Positions 1-11,403 are shown, counted from the stretch's first letter. The stretch is DNA of 64,000 nt from Mytilus trossulus (GCF_036588685.1 NC_086382.1:72451999-72515998), one strand, 5' to 3'. Numbers and translations: made by a program. Notes: generated from the sequence alone by a model not told the origin.

Positions 1-1090
1 CAATTAAAACGGTTTCTTGAGAAAAAAAAAACACTTTCAAATTGGTTGGTTGTGCTCGTTGAAAGTCTTATTTTTGTTGCTTTTATGAATTTCTTTTCTC
101 AAAAGATTTATCCTGGTCCGCCTTTGGTTATCAAAATTGACCTCTGTTGTTTCTCTTATTCTTCCGCACATCATTTCAACTACAATTAAAAAGAAACAAG
201 CAAAAAAGTAATGCTTCTAACGTTTGATAAATCATGCCGCATTTCAAGGACCATATACAACCTAAAATTACCATGTGTATAAAGTGCGAACCTAGAACTG
301 TCTTCATGAACTAGGGATAACAATTGTTTTTATAATTTTCAGGTTTCAGCATTAATTTACAAGTTGTTGTTTTGATGATTTCTTAAATAAGAATATGATG
401 CAACACTTCGCTTATGAACGATGATGAATATGGGTAAGCAGAATAACGGAAAACATTACCGCATGTTATTTGTCAAACAAATCAATTGTGTGTCCGATTC
501 GCACTTTGTTCGTAGTGATCGTTTTATAAAAGCAAATATAAAAGATTTTTTTCAAAGTAAATCGAGAAAAAAAATCTTCGTTTTTTGGCACTAATAATAT
601 ACTTCCATCGCTTTATCCAATTTGAAACAGTCCATTCTGCGGCCTAAGACCTGTCCAATATTTTACAGAATGGTCTGTTATCGGCTTATATCCCTACGTA
701 ATAATAGTAAAACATTGTTGTGACGTCATATTATTGTAACCTTTCTTTATTTCAGTGATTGGACAAGCATTAACATGTGAGAAATCATTATGCTTCCTTT
801 AACTGTCCAATATTTTGAGGAATAACCACTCTTTTTCAAAAACATATTGGAAAGCTTGTGGTAGCATAATTGATGGTTACAGGCAAATGATCTTTTAATG
901 GCTAGAAACAAACAAATGACAATTGCACCAAAAACAGTTTTTATTAAGGTTACCAAATTGCTTATAGTACTGCAAGCGTCAATACGTATTTCACAGACAT
1001 TTTACTTATGTTTTGATTGTCTCTTTCGTCACCAATTTTGCTTACAATGATCGTTGTAAGTTTTGTTGTTGGTGCATTCGCAATATACGC
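1..1090. other. No feature recognised
   Basis: AT-rich sequence. The 69-codon minus frame at 747-956 has no supporting signal. Confidence 0.5.
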
Positions 1091-1375
1091 ATAAACATGT
1101 ACAACCCCTCCGCATTTTTTGCGGCTGTGTCAAGTCAGGAGCCTCTGGCCTTTGTTAGTCTTGTATGTTTTAATTTAAGTTTCTTGTGAAAAATTTGAAG
1201 TTAAGTATTGCGTTCATCATCACTTAACTAGTATATATATTTGTTCATGGGCCAGCTGAAGGACGCCTCCGGGTGCGGGAATGTCTCGCTGCATTGAAGG
1301 CCTATTGGTGGCCTACTGCTGTTGTTTGTTCTATTGTCTCTTTGATACATTCCCCATTCCCATTCTCAATTTTAT
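1091..1375 (+). repeat. Partial copy of the Naiad-family 3' tail
   Basis: Shares AAGTCAGGAGCCTCTGGCC, GGGCCAGCTGAAGGACGCC and the CCATTCTCAATTTTAT end with the 4.16-4.79 kb tail. It starts downstream of the SECIS-like hairpin. Confidence 0.75.
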
Positions 1376-2190
1376 CTGTGTTGCTCTCATTCAATTTAAT
1401 GTCATTTTTAACCAAAATAAAACTTATGAAATAATGATTTAAACGTTTGATAGACCATGCCGCAATACGAGGACCTCACGAAACTTAATTATTGTCACAA
1501 TTAGAACAAAACGTTTATCTGAAGCAGATGTTAAGTGTAAATTTTGAAGACAAACCTTTTTGTCTAAAGAATTTGATTTACAACCTTAACCTTTTAGGTT
1601 TTAGACAGTGTGTAATTGTGTCATTTAAATTTGAAAATAAAATCCTTTCCTGCATTGAATTGAGTAAAAAGGGGGTAGATTGATATCGATGTTTTACTAT
1701 ATATAATTATATTTGTGTGTAACGAAATTTATACGATATATTTGGTTAACAGTTTGATCCAGAAGAAACACCGACATAGCTAGATGATATAATTAATTAT
1801 CCAATTACTACCACAATTTGATATTAATTAGTATTGTAATTTCCATAGTTATTAATAAATGTTTTTCAGTCTTACAAATCTTAACATGAATCCTATCCTA
1901 ATTATATCTAATTCTTGGGAAATCTTTTTAGACATTTGAAATGTGACGTCACCATAATGCGTTGATGACTTTGGCTAACTGGGATGATGTGCTGGTTTAA
2001 GTTGTTGTATTTAATGTATCCGTTTTTATTCTGTAGTTAGTCACCATTTCGGTCTTATCGTGTATATCCATTAATACTAGTAGTCAATTTATGAAACTTA
2101 ATGTTTGCAAATGTATGAATTATTCTAAATAATTAGGATTTTCTTATCCCAGGTAGAAAACCTAAGCCGTATAGGTCACAACTTTTTGGA
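1376..2190. other. No feature recognised
   Basis: AT-rich non-coding sequence. A 63-codon plus frame at 1492 is not supported. Confidence 0.5.
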
Positions 2191-3767
2191 ACTTTTGGTC
2201 TTCAGTGCCCTTCAACTTTGAACTTGTTTTAGATTTCGGACTTATTTTCATCTGAGCGTCTCTGGTTAGTCTTGTGTGGACAAAGGTCTGGCGTATTAAA
2301 GTTTAAAAACCTTATACCTTTTGTAAGCTATTACTCGTTTTTTTCATTGTCCTATATTTTCTCCCATTTATTTGTATTGTAATCCTGTCATGTTATGTTG
2401 ATATTTTAATGTTTTATTCAACATTGCCACAAAACCAGGTTCAATCCACCATTTTTGTTTCTTAAAATGTCCTGTACCAAGTCAGGAAAATTGCCATTGT
2501 TATATTATTGTTCGTTTATGTGTGTGTTACATTTTAATGGTGTGTTTCTGTTGTGTCGTAGTTCTACTATTTTATTTGATGTGTTTCCCTCAGTTTAAGT
2601 TTGTAACCCGGATTTGTTATTTTTCTCAATCGATTTATGAATTTCGATCAGCGATATACTACTGATTTTATTCCTCCAATGTATTTATAAACAGTTTTCA
2701 AACATTTAAGATCTCACAAGTAAAATTGATTGTATATAATAAATATGTATATCAAGCAGACAAGCAAGGATACTTTAAGTTCAATTACAATGCTTTGCTT
2801 TCAACTTAAGGTTATTCGAGAAATTAAACGTGAAAATAAAACATAAAAGAAGTAATACGCAAATAATATAACATTAAAAGAGCAGCACGAACCTTGCACA
2901 ACGAGGTTGGAAGTATTCAGGTGGCAAAGGGATTTATTTCTAGGGTAGAAAATCAACCGTAGAAAATTATTAGTATTTCGAAAAAAATTAAAGATATAGA
3001 AAGTATATGTATATTTGGTCTGTGTGATGGTCAAAGGAAGATATATTATTTCCTGATATGTAATCTGTAAAAGCACTAGGTTACATAATATTGCCATAAG
3101 AGAAATATTTTACATAAGTTTTGTTTTCAACCGACCTGTATTGTAATTTGCTAAAAAATATATATTGAAAGTGTTAAAAACGTCAGTGGCTGGAACAAAC
3201 ATTACATTAACAACTTCATTCTTTAAAATACGCTAAAAATAAGTAAAATAACTGTAATGCAAATTCCTCACATCTTTTAACAATAACATAAAGGATTCTT
3301 CATGAAAATATGTTTATTTCACACGATTTTCTCTAGTCATGAGTTGTAGTTGTCCTTCTTTAAACTTATGTTTATGGTTCTTTAGGTCGGAAACATTCTT
3401 AATGAGATAATACCTACAAATGCTGTTACTTAAATGACAATTTAACCTCTTGAAGGTGAAAAATATTTATTTCAATATTCTACATATATCAATATGTAAC
3501 AGTTAATCGACCACTGTCTACTTAAGAAAATATATGTACCAAGTCAGGAGTATGACAGTTCTTAATCATTCGTTTGCTATGTTTGGACCTTTGATTCTGC
3601 AATTTGATTAAGGACTTTTCGTTTAGAATTTTCCTTGGAGTTCACTATTTTTGTTATTTTACTTTTTTCATAGTTTGCTGATTAGATTTATGCAACCAAG
3701 GTCGCACACTGATTATATTTGTCAATTACAGTTACTAACTCCCCTTTAGTTCATTTGAATTGTTATG

Positions 3768-4121
3768 GAAATTAACATGTAATAAAAATGTTTTAGATTT
3801 TAACGAGAGAAATTTATGTATTACTGAACAATTATTACACCAGGGTTTTCTATCTCACAAACTAGTCAAAACATTTACTAAAATTTATCTTTGGTATAAG
3901 GACATCATTTGTAAATATACCTCAACATGCAGACTTCTTATACGTTGAGGTATTTCACATCCACTTTTTTTTGAAAATATTCTTTATAAAGCACAAAAAT
4001 GTCAGTATTCACCTCAGAAACTAACAAAACCTTTAAATAGAATAATTAAGAAGGGATATAGTTACAATACTGTTGTCAGGTCATTAAAAATTGCATATTT
4101 TGGCGTTAATATTGATTAACT
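3768..4121 (+). pseudogene. Naiad reverse transcriptase, 3' terminal remnant
   Basis: Translated on the plus strand, this matches the C-terminal part of the 11.6-kb Naiad RT. DFNERNLCIT answers DFNERNQCIT, LVKTFTKIY answers LLKTFTKFF, GISHPLFFEN answers GISHPKFYGN, and the remnant ends in a VVRSLKIAYFGVNID-like block where the other copy has IVRSL-type sequence. An in-frame TGA sits before GISHP at 3944-3946, where the other copy has Asp, so this one is probably a plain nonsense mutation. The 5' part of the element is missing; the upstream junction is with another dispersed repeat (3535-3760). The element's 3' tail follows directly. Confidence 0.8.
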
Positions 4122-4154
4122 TATAGGGTCATTGCATCGGAACTAAAAACATTT

Positions 4155-4788
4155 AATATTCAAAAACAAGTTGTTGGCATGACACGGGTTATGTTTTCCT
4201 CAAATATGTTATGATGGTATGATACTAAACCCCTAACATAAAGGATTGTGCCTGATATTCATATGATGAAATCATAATCTTTCAATCAGTTTAATTGAAG
4301 TATGGAGCTGGCATGTCAGTTAACTGCTAGTAGTCTTATGTATTATTGTCATTTTGATTATTTTCTTTGGTTACATCTTCTGACATCAGATTCGGATCTC
4401 TCTTGAACTGAATTTTAAGTGTGCGTATTGTTATGCGTTTTCTTTTCTACATTGGCTAGAGGTATAGGGGGAGGGTTGAGATCTCATTAACATGTTAAAC
4501 CCCGTCGCATTTTTGCACCTGTTCCAAATCAGGAGCCTCTGGTCTTTGTTTGTCTTGTATTATTTCAATGTTAGTTTCTTGTGTACAATTTAGAAATTAG
4601 TATGGCGTTCATTATCACTGAACTAGTATATATTTGTTAAGGGGCCAGCTGAAGGACGCCTCCGGTGCGGGAATTTCTCGCTAAATTGAAGACCTGTTGG
4701 TGAACTTATGCTGCTGTTGCTGTTGTTTTTTCTATGGTCGGGTTGTTGTCTCTTTGACAAATTCCCCATTTCCATTCTCAATGTTATC
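4155..4788 (+). mobile_element. Naiad-family 3' tail (common mussel repeat), copy 1
   Basis: About 630 bp, closely matching 7430-8049 over its whole length. It begins CAAAAACAAGTTGTTGGCAT and ends with the block GGTTGTTGTCTCTTTGAC then CCCCATTTCCATTCTCAA. It starts about 35 nt beyond the last recognisable RT codon of the 3.77-4.12 kb remnant, which marks it as that element's 3' UTR. It contains a SECIS-like hairpin (listed separately). Confidence 0.75.
4204..4264 (+). promoter_or_regulatory. SECIS-like hairpin, copy 1
   Basis: ATGA (4211-4214), then T and GGTATGATACT (4216-4226), AAA, an apical part, AGGATTGTGCC (4242-4252), and TGAT (4253-4256). The 11-nt arms pair at ten positions, counting G-U pairs. 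The facing ATGA/TGAT strands form the non-Watson-Crick quartet expected of a eukaryotic SECIS, and AAA starts 12 nt above it, as the family requires. Below the quartet, ATATG (4204-4208) can pair with CATAT (4260-4264). In this copy the apical mini-stem is degraded. Confidence 0.6.
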
Positions 4789-5699
4789 CTGTTAACCTGT
4801 AAACAGAATTAAATTTGTCCTTTGTTGTTATCTTTTTATTTTTTCTATTCCTTAATTTTGACATTGATAGAATTAAGTATTTGGTTGCAATCATTGTGTC
4901 AATAGTTATCATATGTACCAGTTTTATAATTTAATACGCCAGACGCGCGTTTCGTCTATATAAGACTCATTTGTGACGCTCAGATCAAATAGTTATAAAG
5001 CCAAACAAAGACAAAGTTGAAGAGCATTGAGGACCCAAAAATTCCAAAAAGTTGTGCCAAAAAAAGACAGATCATTCATGGAGTGATATTTTGATAAAAC
5101 GCAAAGTCCTACCTCCTATGTTCGGATTCTTTTACATATGAATCTTTTGTCTGAAATGCGTATTATTTTCTATTTCATAGGAAGCATTTTGGTATACTTA
5201 TAATGAATCCACTTTCGCAATATTTTCATTGGAGCAAAAGATTTGACAGAGCTTTGAACCTTCTGTAAACTTGTCATTGTGGCAGGACAGTTGATGTTCT
5301 GTCTGATTTAACTTCACCTTAACATCATTTCCTGTTAGTGTGTATGTATAGTTCTGTGCTAGTTGTAAGTTAATATTGGTATATATTCATCACAAATTTT
5401 GTTTACACCATTGATTCATTGTTCGTATTGCATCCTTTAAAAGTGCCTCTTCGACATTAATAACTCTAAACAAGATTTATGAATAATGCATATATAGTCG
5501 TAACAGAATAGCACGCAATTGTATCTTTTAAATCTTTCTTGCTAGTTATTAATAGTATATTCAAAATTCACCGACCATTATCCCAAATAGCCTCTATTAT
5601 GACCAAACCTACCTATTGTATTTATTGTGAACTTGTTCTCGTCCTGAATATGCATGAAATATTTGCCACCTGACGTTAACCAACAATCAATCAATCAAT

Positions 5700-6200
5700 C
5701 CTAATTATTTATATTGTAGTCCTGTAATGGTGTGTTGTCATTTTAATGTTATATTTCACATGGCCATTAAAGAGGAAGGTTTGGCATGCCACAAAACCAG
5801 GTTCAACCCACCATTTTTCCCTTTAAAAATGTCCTGTACCAAGTCAGGAATATGGCCATTGTTATATTATAGTTCGTTTTCTTTGTGTGTTACATTGTAA
5901 CGTTGTGTTTCCGTTGTGTCGTTTGTTTTCTCTAATTTTTTAGTGTAAATTCACATTACTATAAGACGTGTCACGGTATTTATCTATCCCCAATTCATGT
6001 ATTTGGTTTTGATGTTATATTTGTTATTCTCATAGGATTTTGTCTAATGCTTAGTCTGTTTATGTGTGTGTTACATTTTAATGGTGTGTCGTTGTTCTCC
6101 TTCATATATTCAATGCTTTTCCCTCAGTTTTAGTTTGTTACCCCGATTTTGTTTTTTTGTCCATGGATTTATGAGTTTTGAACAGCATACTTCTGTTGCC
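5700..6200 (+). repeat. Dispersed repeat (TGTCCTGTACCAAGTCAGGA family)
   Basis: Best copy at 5700-6200. A second is at 2340-2660 (+), short relatives are at 3535-3700 and 55625-55790, and an inverted end piece is at 63735-63870. Shared blocks include CCACAAAACCAGGTTCAA, TGTGTGTTACATTTTAATGG and CCCTCAGTTTAAGTTTG. Non-coding. Confidence 0.7.
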
Positions 6201-6394
6201 TTAATTTATATACTGCATCATGTAAATGATAAAGTAATCTAGTCAGTTGGTTCAATCATAAACAAAATTCCACGTGTTATATTTCCGGAAAATCATAATT
6301 TCTTTAAATTCGCGATAATATGACATACTACTGAATTGATAACACTATTTCTTTATGCATTTAGTAGGTCAGCATGAATCATTTATCTGTTGTC

Positions 6395-6402
6395 TATAAA
6401 TA
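6395..6402 (+). promoter_or_regulatory. TATA box candidate upstream of the 6.5-kb reading frame
   Basis: TATAAATA in the context GTCTATAAATACAGG. In an AT-rich genome this could be chance; spacing to the ATG at 6512 is compatible with a short 5' UTR. Confidence 0.3.
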
Positions 6403-6511
6403 CAGGGCATATCTCTGATTGGTCTCATGTTCAAAATAAACACAAATTACATCCAATAGATCTTTGATAACATATTTCAAAATTGTTTTGACTTACAAAG
6501 TAAACTTTAAG

Positions 6512-6993
6512 ATGGATGCCTGCATGTACAAAAGTGGGAAAATACGAGATAGAAGAAAAAGAAAATTTTGGTTTATAATGCCGGAATACACGGCTACGGA
6601 TATGCACATGTTGCAAAGAATGTATAAAGACAAAGGGGAGTATATGATAATAGGCAAATACGACACATCAAGGTCAATAACTGGAAAGTTTACAACATTA
6701 AAACGTTCTCAACGAAATGCCAATTGTTAGATGAATCTGGAAAAAAGGCGAATGATATGATACACTTTTGTTCTGATGGAAGTAGTTTGTATGAGGAATT
6801 AGGAACTGCAAACAAATTAGATTGTGGGGGAATAACTGACATTTATAACGCTATCAAAGACGAAATTGATGGCAACAATGAGGAGGAAATGCATACAAAG
6901 TATAAGGGAACATGGAAACGGTATAGAAGATACATTCGTGAAACAGCAAGTGCTACCAAATTAATATCACTGAATAAAATTGCAGAACAGTAG
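6512..6993 (+). pseudogene. Small intronless gene-like reading frame with one frameshift, unknown product
   Basis: ATG at 6512 has a good start context (AAGATGG). The first frame reads to 6728 and a second frame, open from well upstream, reads to TAG at 6993. Joining them near 6640 would give about 160 residues, rich in Lys, Arg and Asp. A TATAAATA box (6395-6402) lies about 115 nt upstream of the ATG and AATAAA (7175-7180) lies about 180 nt after the stop. I recognise no domain. It could be a recent retrocopy, a decayed mobile-element gene, or a live gene if the frameshift is a sequencing error. Confidence 0.35.
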
Positions 6994-7429
6994 ACAATAA
7001 CAAAAGCACTTCAAACGCATGGAAATTTTGAATGATTATAATTTAAATTGCATAAGGTTGTTTTATTTTTTATTGTATAACAGATTCTACGTTAGTTGAA
7101 AAGTAATTTGGTTGTTCTCTTTTTCTTGTAACACAATTTCCTTGCCTATCAAATCACACTGTAATGGTTATTCAAATAAAACAAAAAATTTAGAATTTGT
7201 TTGAATATTTAACGCTAAAACTATCTCAAATACAACAAAAATACCGGACCCATAGTTGAACAAAGAAAAGTTCATAAAATCTGAGAAAATTAAACATGAA
7301 GCTCCATCAACCAAAATGATAGAATTGAAAATATACATTATATACCAGACAAGCAGAAAATGGTTTGTAAACCTGGATTGTTAAAAGCTACCTAAAACCC
7401 ATTTGCTAAAAGCTACCTCATCACATTTA

Positions 7430-8049
7430 TTCAAAAACAAGTTGTCGGCATGACACGGGTTATGTGTTTCTCAAATATATTATGATGGTATGATACTAAA
7501 CCCCTAACGGGAAGGATTGTGTCTGATATTCATATGATGAAATCTTAATCTTTTAATCAGTTTAATTGAAGTCTGGAGCTGGCATGTCAGTTAACTGCTA
7601 GTAGTCTGTTGTTATTTATGTATTGTTCTCATTTTGTTTATTTTCTTTGGTTACATCTTCTGACATCAGACTCGGACTTCTCTTGAACTGAATTTTAATG
7701 TGCGTATTGTTATGCGTTTACTTTTCTACGTTGGCTAGGGTTATAGGGGAGGGTTTATATCTCACAAACATGTTTAACCTCGCCGCATTGTTGCGCCTGT
7801 CCAAAGTCAGGAGCCTCTAGCCTTTGTTAGTCTTGTGTTATTTTAATGTTAGTTTCTTGTGTACAATTTGGAAATTAGTATGGCGTTCACTATCACTGAA
7901 CTGGTATATATTTGTTAAGGGGCCAGCTGAAGGAGGCATCCGGTGTGGGAATTTGAAGACCTGTTGGTGACCTTTTGCTGCTGTTGTTTTTTCTATGGTT
8001 GGGTTGTTGTCTCTTTGACACATTCCCCATTTCCATTCTCAAGTTTATC
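7430..8049 (+). mobile_element. Naiad-family 3' tail, copy 2 (no coding part attached)
   Basis: Near-full-length match to 4155-4788, from CAAAAACAAGTTGTCGGCAT to the CCCCATTTCCATTCTCAA end. No RT sequence precedes it, so it is a 5'-truncated insertion, as expected of target-primed reverse transcription. Confidence 0.75.
7473..7535 (+). promoter_or_regulatory. SECIS-like hairpin, copy 2 (form-2 layout)
   Basis: ATGA (7482-7485), T, GGTATGATACT (7487-7497), AAA (7498-7500), CCCCTAACGGG, AAGG..., arm AGGATTGTGTC (7513-7523), TGAT (7524-7527). The arms pair at ten of eleven positions with wobbles. CCC can pair with GGG above the AAA, giving the extra apical mini-stem that defines a form-2 SECIS. 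Relative to copy 1, one arm change (C to T) converts a G-C pair to G-U and keeps pairing. Confidence 0.65.
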
Positions 8050-8224
8050 ACTTAAACGACAGTCATTACATTAATAAAATAGATGGGCATTTGAGAATAC
8101 GTGTGTTCGATTATTGAAAATAAGAACAATCCTTACTACTGCTATCCAGGGCTATTTACGTTAAATGTTTATCAAAAAAGGTACAACGCAACTATTTATC
8201 TCCAAGGCATATTCCTAATGGGAA

Positions 8225-9060
8225 AGGAAAAACGGGAGAGATCCGTTTGCGCCAAAAATGCGTCCTTTTGCGCCAAAACTTTTTTTCTCTAATGCTACGT
8301 TTGCGCCACCTGTTTTAAAATCACATGGTATCATTTGCGCCAAAAATAAAATGTACGATTGCACCAATTTAAAGAAAAACATTCCTTAAGCAAAGAAAAC
8401 ATTTTTCTATTACAGTCTCCTGATTTTGAAGGCAAAAGGCAATATAAAAGTAGAATATATATTAAATGTTCATTCCTGAATCCATGTATTGTATACAATT
8501 GCTGGAAATACTTCGGACAACACTTAAATGTTCCATCAGCAAAAACATCTTCTGCCCCGCATACAAAGACATTTCAAGTTAGCTTCACAACCGAGAATAA
8601 CAATGCCACTTTCAATATCATTTACTAAAACAAACTCTTCTTCTTTATTAGGGTACAGTTAACTTCTCTCTCTGTACATAAACCGTCTTATGCACTCCAA
8701 GTCATTTTTCTGTAGATGTTCCTCTTCATGATGAAATAGCTCCGAACATATGATCTTAGCTGGTCTTTCGGTTATATTTTCTTCTGTAGCTTTTCTTTTG
8801 CATGCTGTTGGTAGTATTTGACGCTCTAACTTTTGTGGGTCTGTCTCGTGTATATGTGCAAGATTTCCACTTAGACAAAAATAATACTAAATATATATTA
8901 ATCTTTAATATGTACGATCAATATGTGTTCAGGTAAATTGTCGCAAATGAGTTCCGAAAACTGGCGCAATTGATACATTTAAAAGAAAAAAAAATTGGCG
9001 CAAATGATACCCCTGAAAAACAGTAATTGGCGCAAAAGGAGTGCTGCCGGAAAAACAACT
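8225..9060 (-). mobile_element. MULE-type DNA transposon relic with GCGCCAAA-rich inverted ends
   Basis: The left end (8245-8365) holds at least four (T)TTGCGCCAAA-like motifs and the right end (8940-9050) holds their reverse complement (TTGGCGCAAA). Between them, minus-strand translation gives two transposase pieces. One, about 8640-8885, reads LAHIHETDPQKLERQILP, CKRKATEEN, RPAKIICSEL. The other, about 8400-8600, has VFADGTFKCCPKYFQQLYTI then HGF, the D-G-T-F ... Q-L-Y-x-I-H-G signature of the MULE transposase core. Both are short, and stops and frame changes separate them. The plus-strand open frames here are shadows. The element is non-autonomous now; exact ends and target duplication were not resolved. 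Confidence 0.7.
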
Positions 9061-9655
9061 GACAAAAATCATACACTATCAATCACGGAAAAGGGTTTCA
9101 AATAACTGCCATGTTTCTCACTACGTACATACATTTTCAAAAGATAATGGTAGATATGGTGAATTGGCAAAGTAGTATGCAATGCAATTACTTTATATGG
9201 GTATTTTCCTATTACATACCAAATATCTAAAATTGACTGTAAATGTTCAGTCAAAACAATGTCCCTTTCTACAGAAATTATAAATGCTCAGTTCAGACTA
9301 AGTCTCTTGCTATGAAAATTAAGAACAAAATAGGAAGTCAAAGTTAAAAATCATACGGTAATCATAAAATTATACAACAGTTGGTCCTTTTTAAATCATT
9401 AATTTGATATTATGTCATAATAGACAAGTTTCGAGTTCGATGTTTTTCGTCAACAACTTTTGTTTTAGTGAACATCATTCGTGCGATAAGGGGCATCGAT
9501 CGTCACATCCGTTCCAATGAAGAGCAGATGTTTAGAAAAGTATGATGCTGTATTGCAAGAATTTTTCGGCAAATTGAAATATCATAATTTACAATCAGCA
9601 CTGCTGTCATTTATAGGAAATTGTGACTAAGTACATGCATCGTACGATCAATAAT

Positions 9656-9862
9656 AAGCTTGATAATTTGATCTTTCGAAGTAAATAGACGGAGATATAT
9701 AAAACATATGAGACGACTAGATGCAAAGCAATAGTATAAATAAATGCTCAGTAAGAATTGAAACAAATTAAAATAAAACATTTAATTTTAGCAAATTATT
9801 ACAATTTCATATGAAAACAATAATAGACGTTAAAGTTAATTCAATCAATGTTCAGCACCATT
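9656..9862. repeat. Direct repeat, left copy (about 200 bp)
   Basis: Contains AAACATATGAGACGACTAGA and ACAATTTCATATGAAAA, matching 10340-10535 at roughly 85-90% by eye, 680 bp apart. Confidence 0.75.
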
Positions 9863-10339
9863 CATCAACAATACTTTGATCGCACGTCTTTATCCAACGG
9901 ACAACAATAAATCTGACATCTACACCATTGCGAATTTATCCAAATCCAAATCAACGGTTATACACTATGTTGCTCCAACGTTCTTTAATCGGTCAGTTAT
10001 ATTGTAAATTCGTATATCCACAGTAACATCAGCAAGGAACATACGCTGAAAATAAAACTTCCACAGAAAATGAGACTGAAACTACTGATTATAAATATTG
10101 GGTGGGATAAATAATGGGAGAGTTAGTTTTCGGCTATCGACGGCAGAATGAAAAACTTAAAATTCTATAAATCACAAGTATATAAAAGAACCAATCAAAA
10201 TGCATTGTTTTGTTATAAAATTCATAACAAGTTGTACCATTAGCTGTATGTAAAGAACCGTCAAAATTCGCATAGTATAAAGTCTATTTCTTTTATCTCC
10301 AGTCGCCAATTATATATTTTTAATTAATAAAAAATAGCA

Positions 10340-10535
10340 CAATTTGCTCTTTCGAAGTAAAAAGACGCAGATATATAAAACATATGAGACGACTGGATGC
10401 AAAGCAATACTATAAACAAATGCTCAGTAAGAATTGAAAAGAATTAAAATAAAACATTTATTTGCAATTATTACAATTTCATATGAAAAAGCAATAATGG
10501 ACGTTAAAATTAATTCAATCAATATCCAGCACCAA
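10340..10535. repeat. Direct repeat, right copy (about 200 bp)
   Basis: Same orientation as 9656-9862. The 480 bp between the copies has no coding sequence. LTR-like or pseudo-LTR flanks of a small element, or a local tandem duplication, are both possible. Confidence 0.75.
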
Positions 10536-10587
10536 AACCCCAACGGACAAACAGTAACCAAAGCACATTGATTGCTACTAAACAAAA

Positions 10588-10935
10588 TTTAAATAGATAT
10601 AGGAAGATGTGGTGTGAGTGCCAATGAGACAACTCTCCATCCAAATAACAATTTAAAAATTAAACCATTATAGGTTAAAGTACGGCCTTCAACACGGAGC
10701 CTTGGCTCACACCGAACAACAAGCTATAAAGGGCCCCAAAATTACTAGTGTAAAACCATTCAAACGGGAAAACCAACGGTCTAATCTATATAAACAAAAC
10801 GAGAAACGAGAAACACGTATATATTACATAAACAAACGACAACTACTGTACATCAGATTCCTGACTTAGGACAGGTGCAAACATTTGCAGCGGGATTAAA
10901 CGTTTTAATGGGCCCAAACCTTCTCCCTTTTTCTG
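10588..10935 (+). repeat. Dispersed mussel repeat (GCCAATGAGACAACTCTCC family), longest copy
   Basis: Starts AGATGTGGTGTGAGTGCCAA and runs past AAAGTACGGCCTTCAACAC. Related copies: 16533-16810 (+), 21150-21560 (+, two diverged pieces), 22140-22275 (-), 23640-23815 (-), 26635-26760 (-), 33895-34060 (-), 39508-39600 (+), 50100-50200 (+). Non-coding; short open frames in these intervals are shadows. Confidence 0.75.
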
Positions 10936-11280
10936 AAACAATAGCATAACATCACAACATATAAAAACATACGATAAAATATCAATTAGCAGACTTAACT
11001 CAATCAAAAAACGTATGATTACACAAAGAACGAATAAATTTGATCTGCGATATCTGAATACAAATGCACAGTTAATTAAATATTAGAGACAAACAGTCAT
11101 GACCAAAAGGCTATCAAACAAATTCAAACACACTGAGAAATATTTAACCAATCAATGTTCACTTTAGAAAAAAAACGGTTTTTTATAATCTTGAAGTTTA
11201 TACAAATGTTGTAATAATAAGTGAAAAATTAAAGATATTACAAATAATCAAAGCTGGTATACAGCCAAGATCCATATAAA

Positions 11281-11400
11281 TAAAAAATGACAAAAAAGCA
11301 TTATAAACAGTATCAACAGGTCGAATTAACAAGAAAATACGATTTGAGAGTACTCGCAGTTACTGACAGCTAGTTAAAAGCCATAACCAATTAATAGTAA
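11281..11400 (-). repeat. 3' flank of the Naiad element, directly repeated at 15.86-16.02 kb
   Basis: The stretch containing GAGAGTACTCGCAGT and TACTGACAG (+ strand, about 11345-11370) recurs in the same orientation at about 15927-15953. More diverged similarity follows it (CATGCA then GAGACT-like and AAAATCGAC-like blocks). It lies beyond the stop codon and the SECIS candidate, so it should be the element's 3' terminal region. Partial tandem copies that create pseudo-LTRs are a known habit of Penelope-like elements. Confidence 0.55.
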
Positions 11401-11403
11401 AAA

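Noticed and set aside
5680-5700. CAATCAATCAATC run as a repeat array or CRISPR-like signal
   Set aside because: Just three or four tetranucleotides; there are no regularly spaced repeats and the genome is eukaryotic.
8359-8628. 89-codon plus-strand frame
   Set aside because: Shadow of the MULE transposase core, which is readable on the minus strand.
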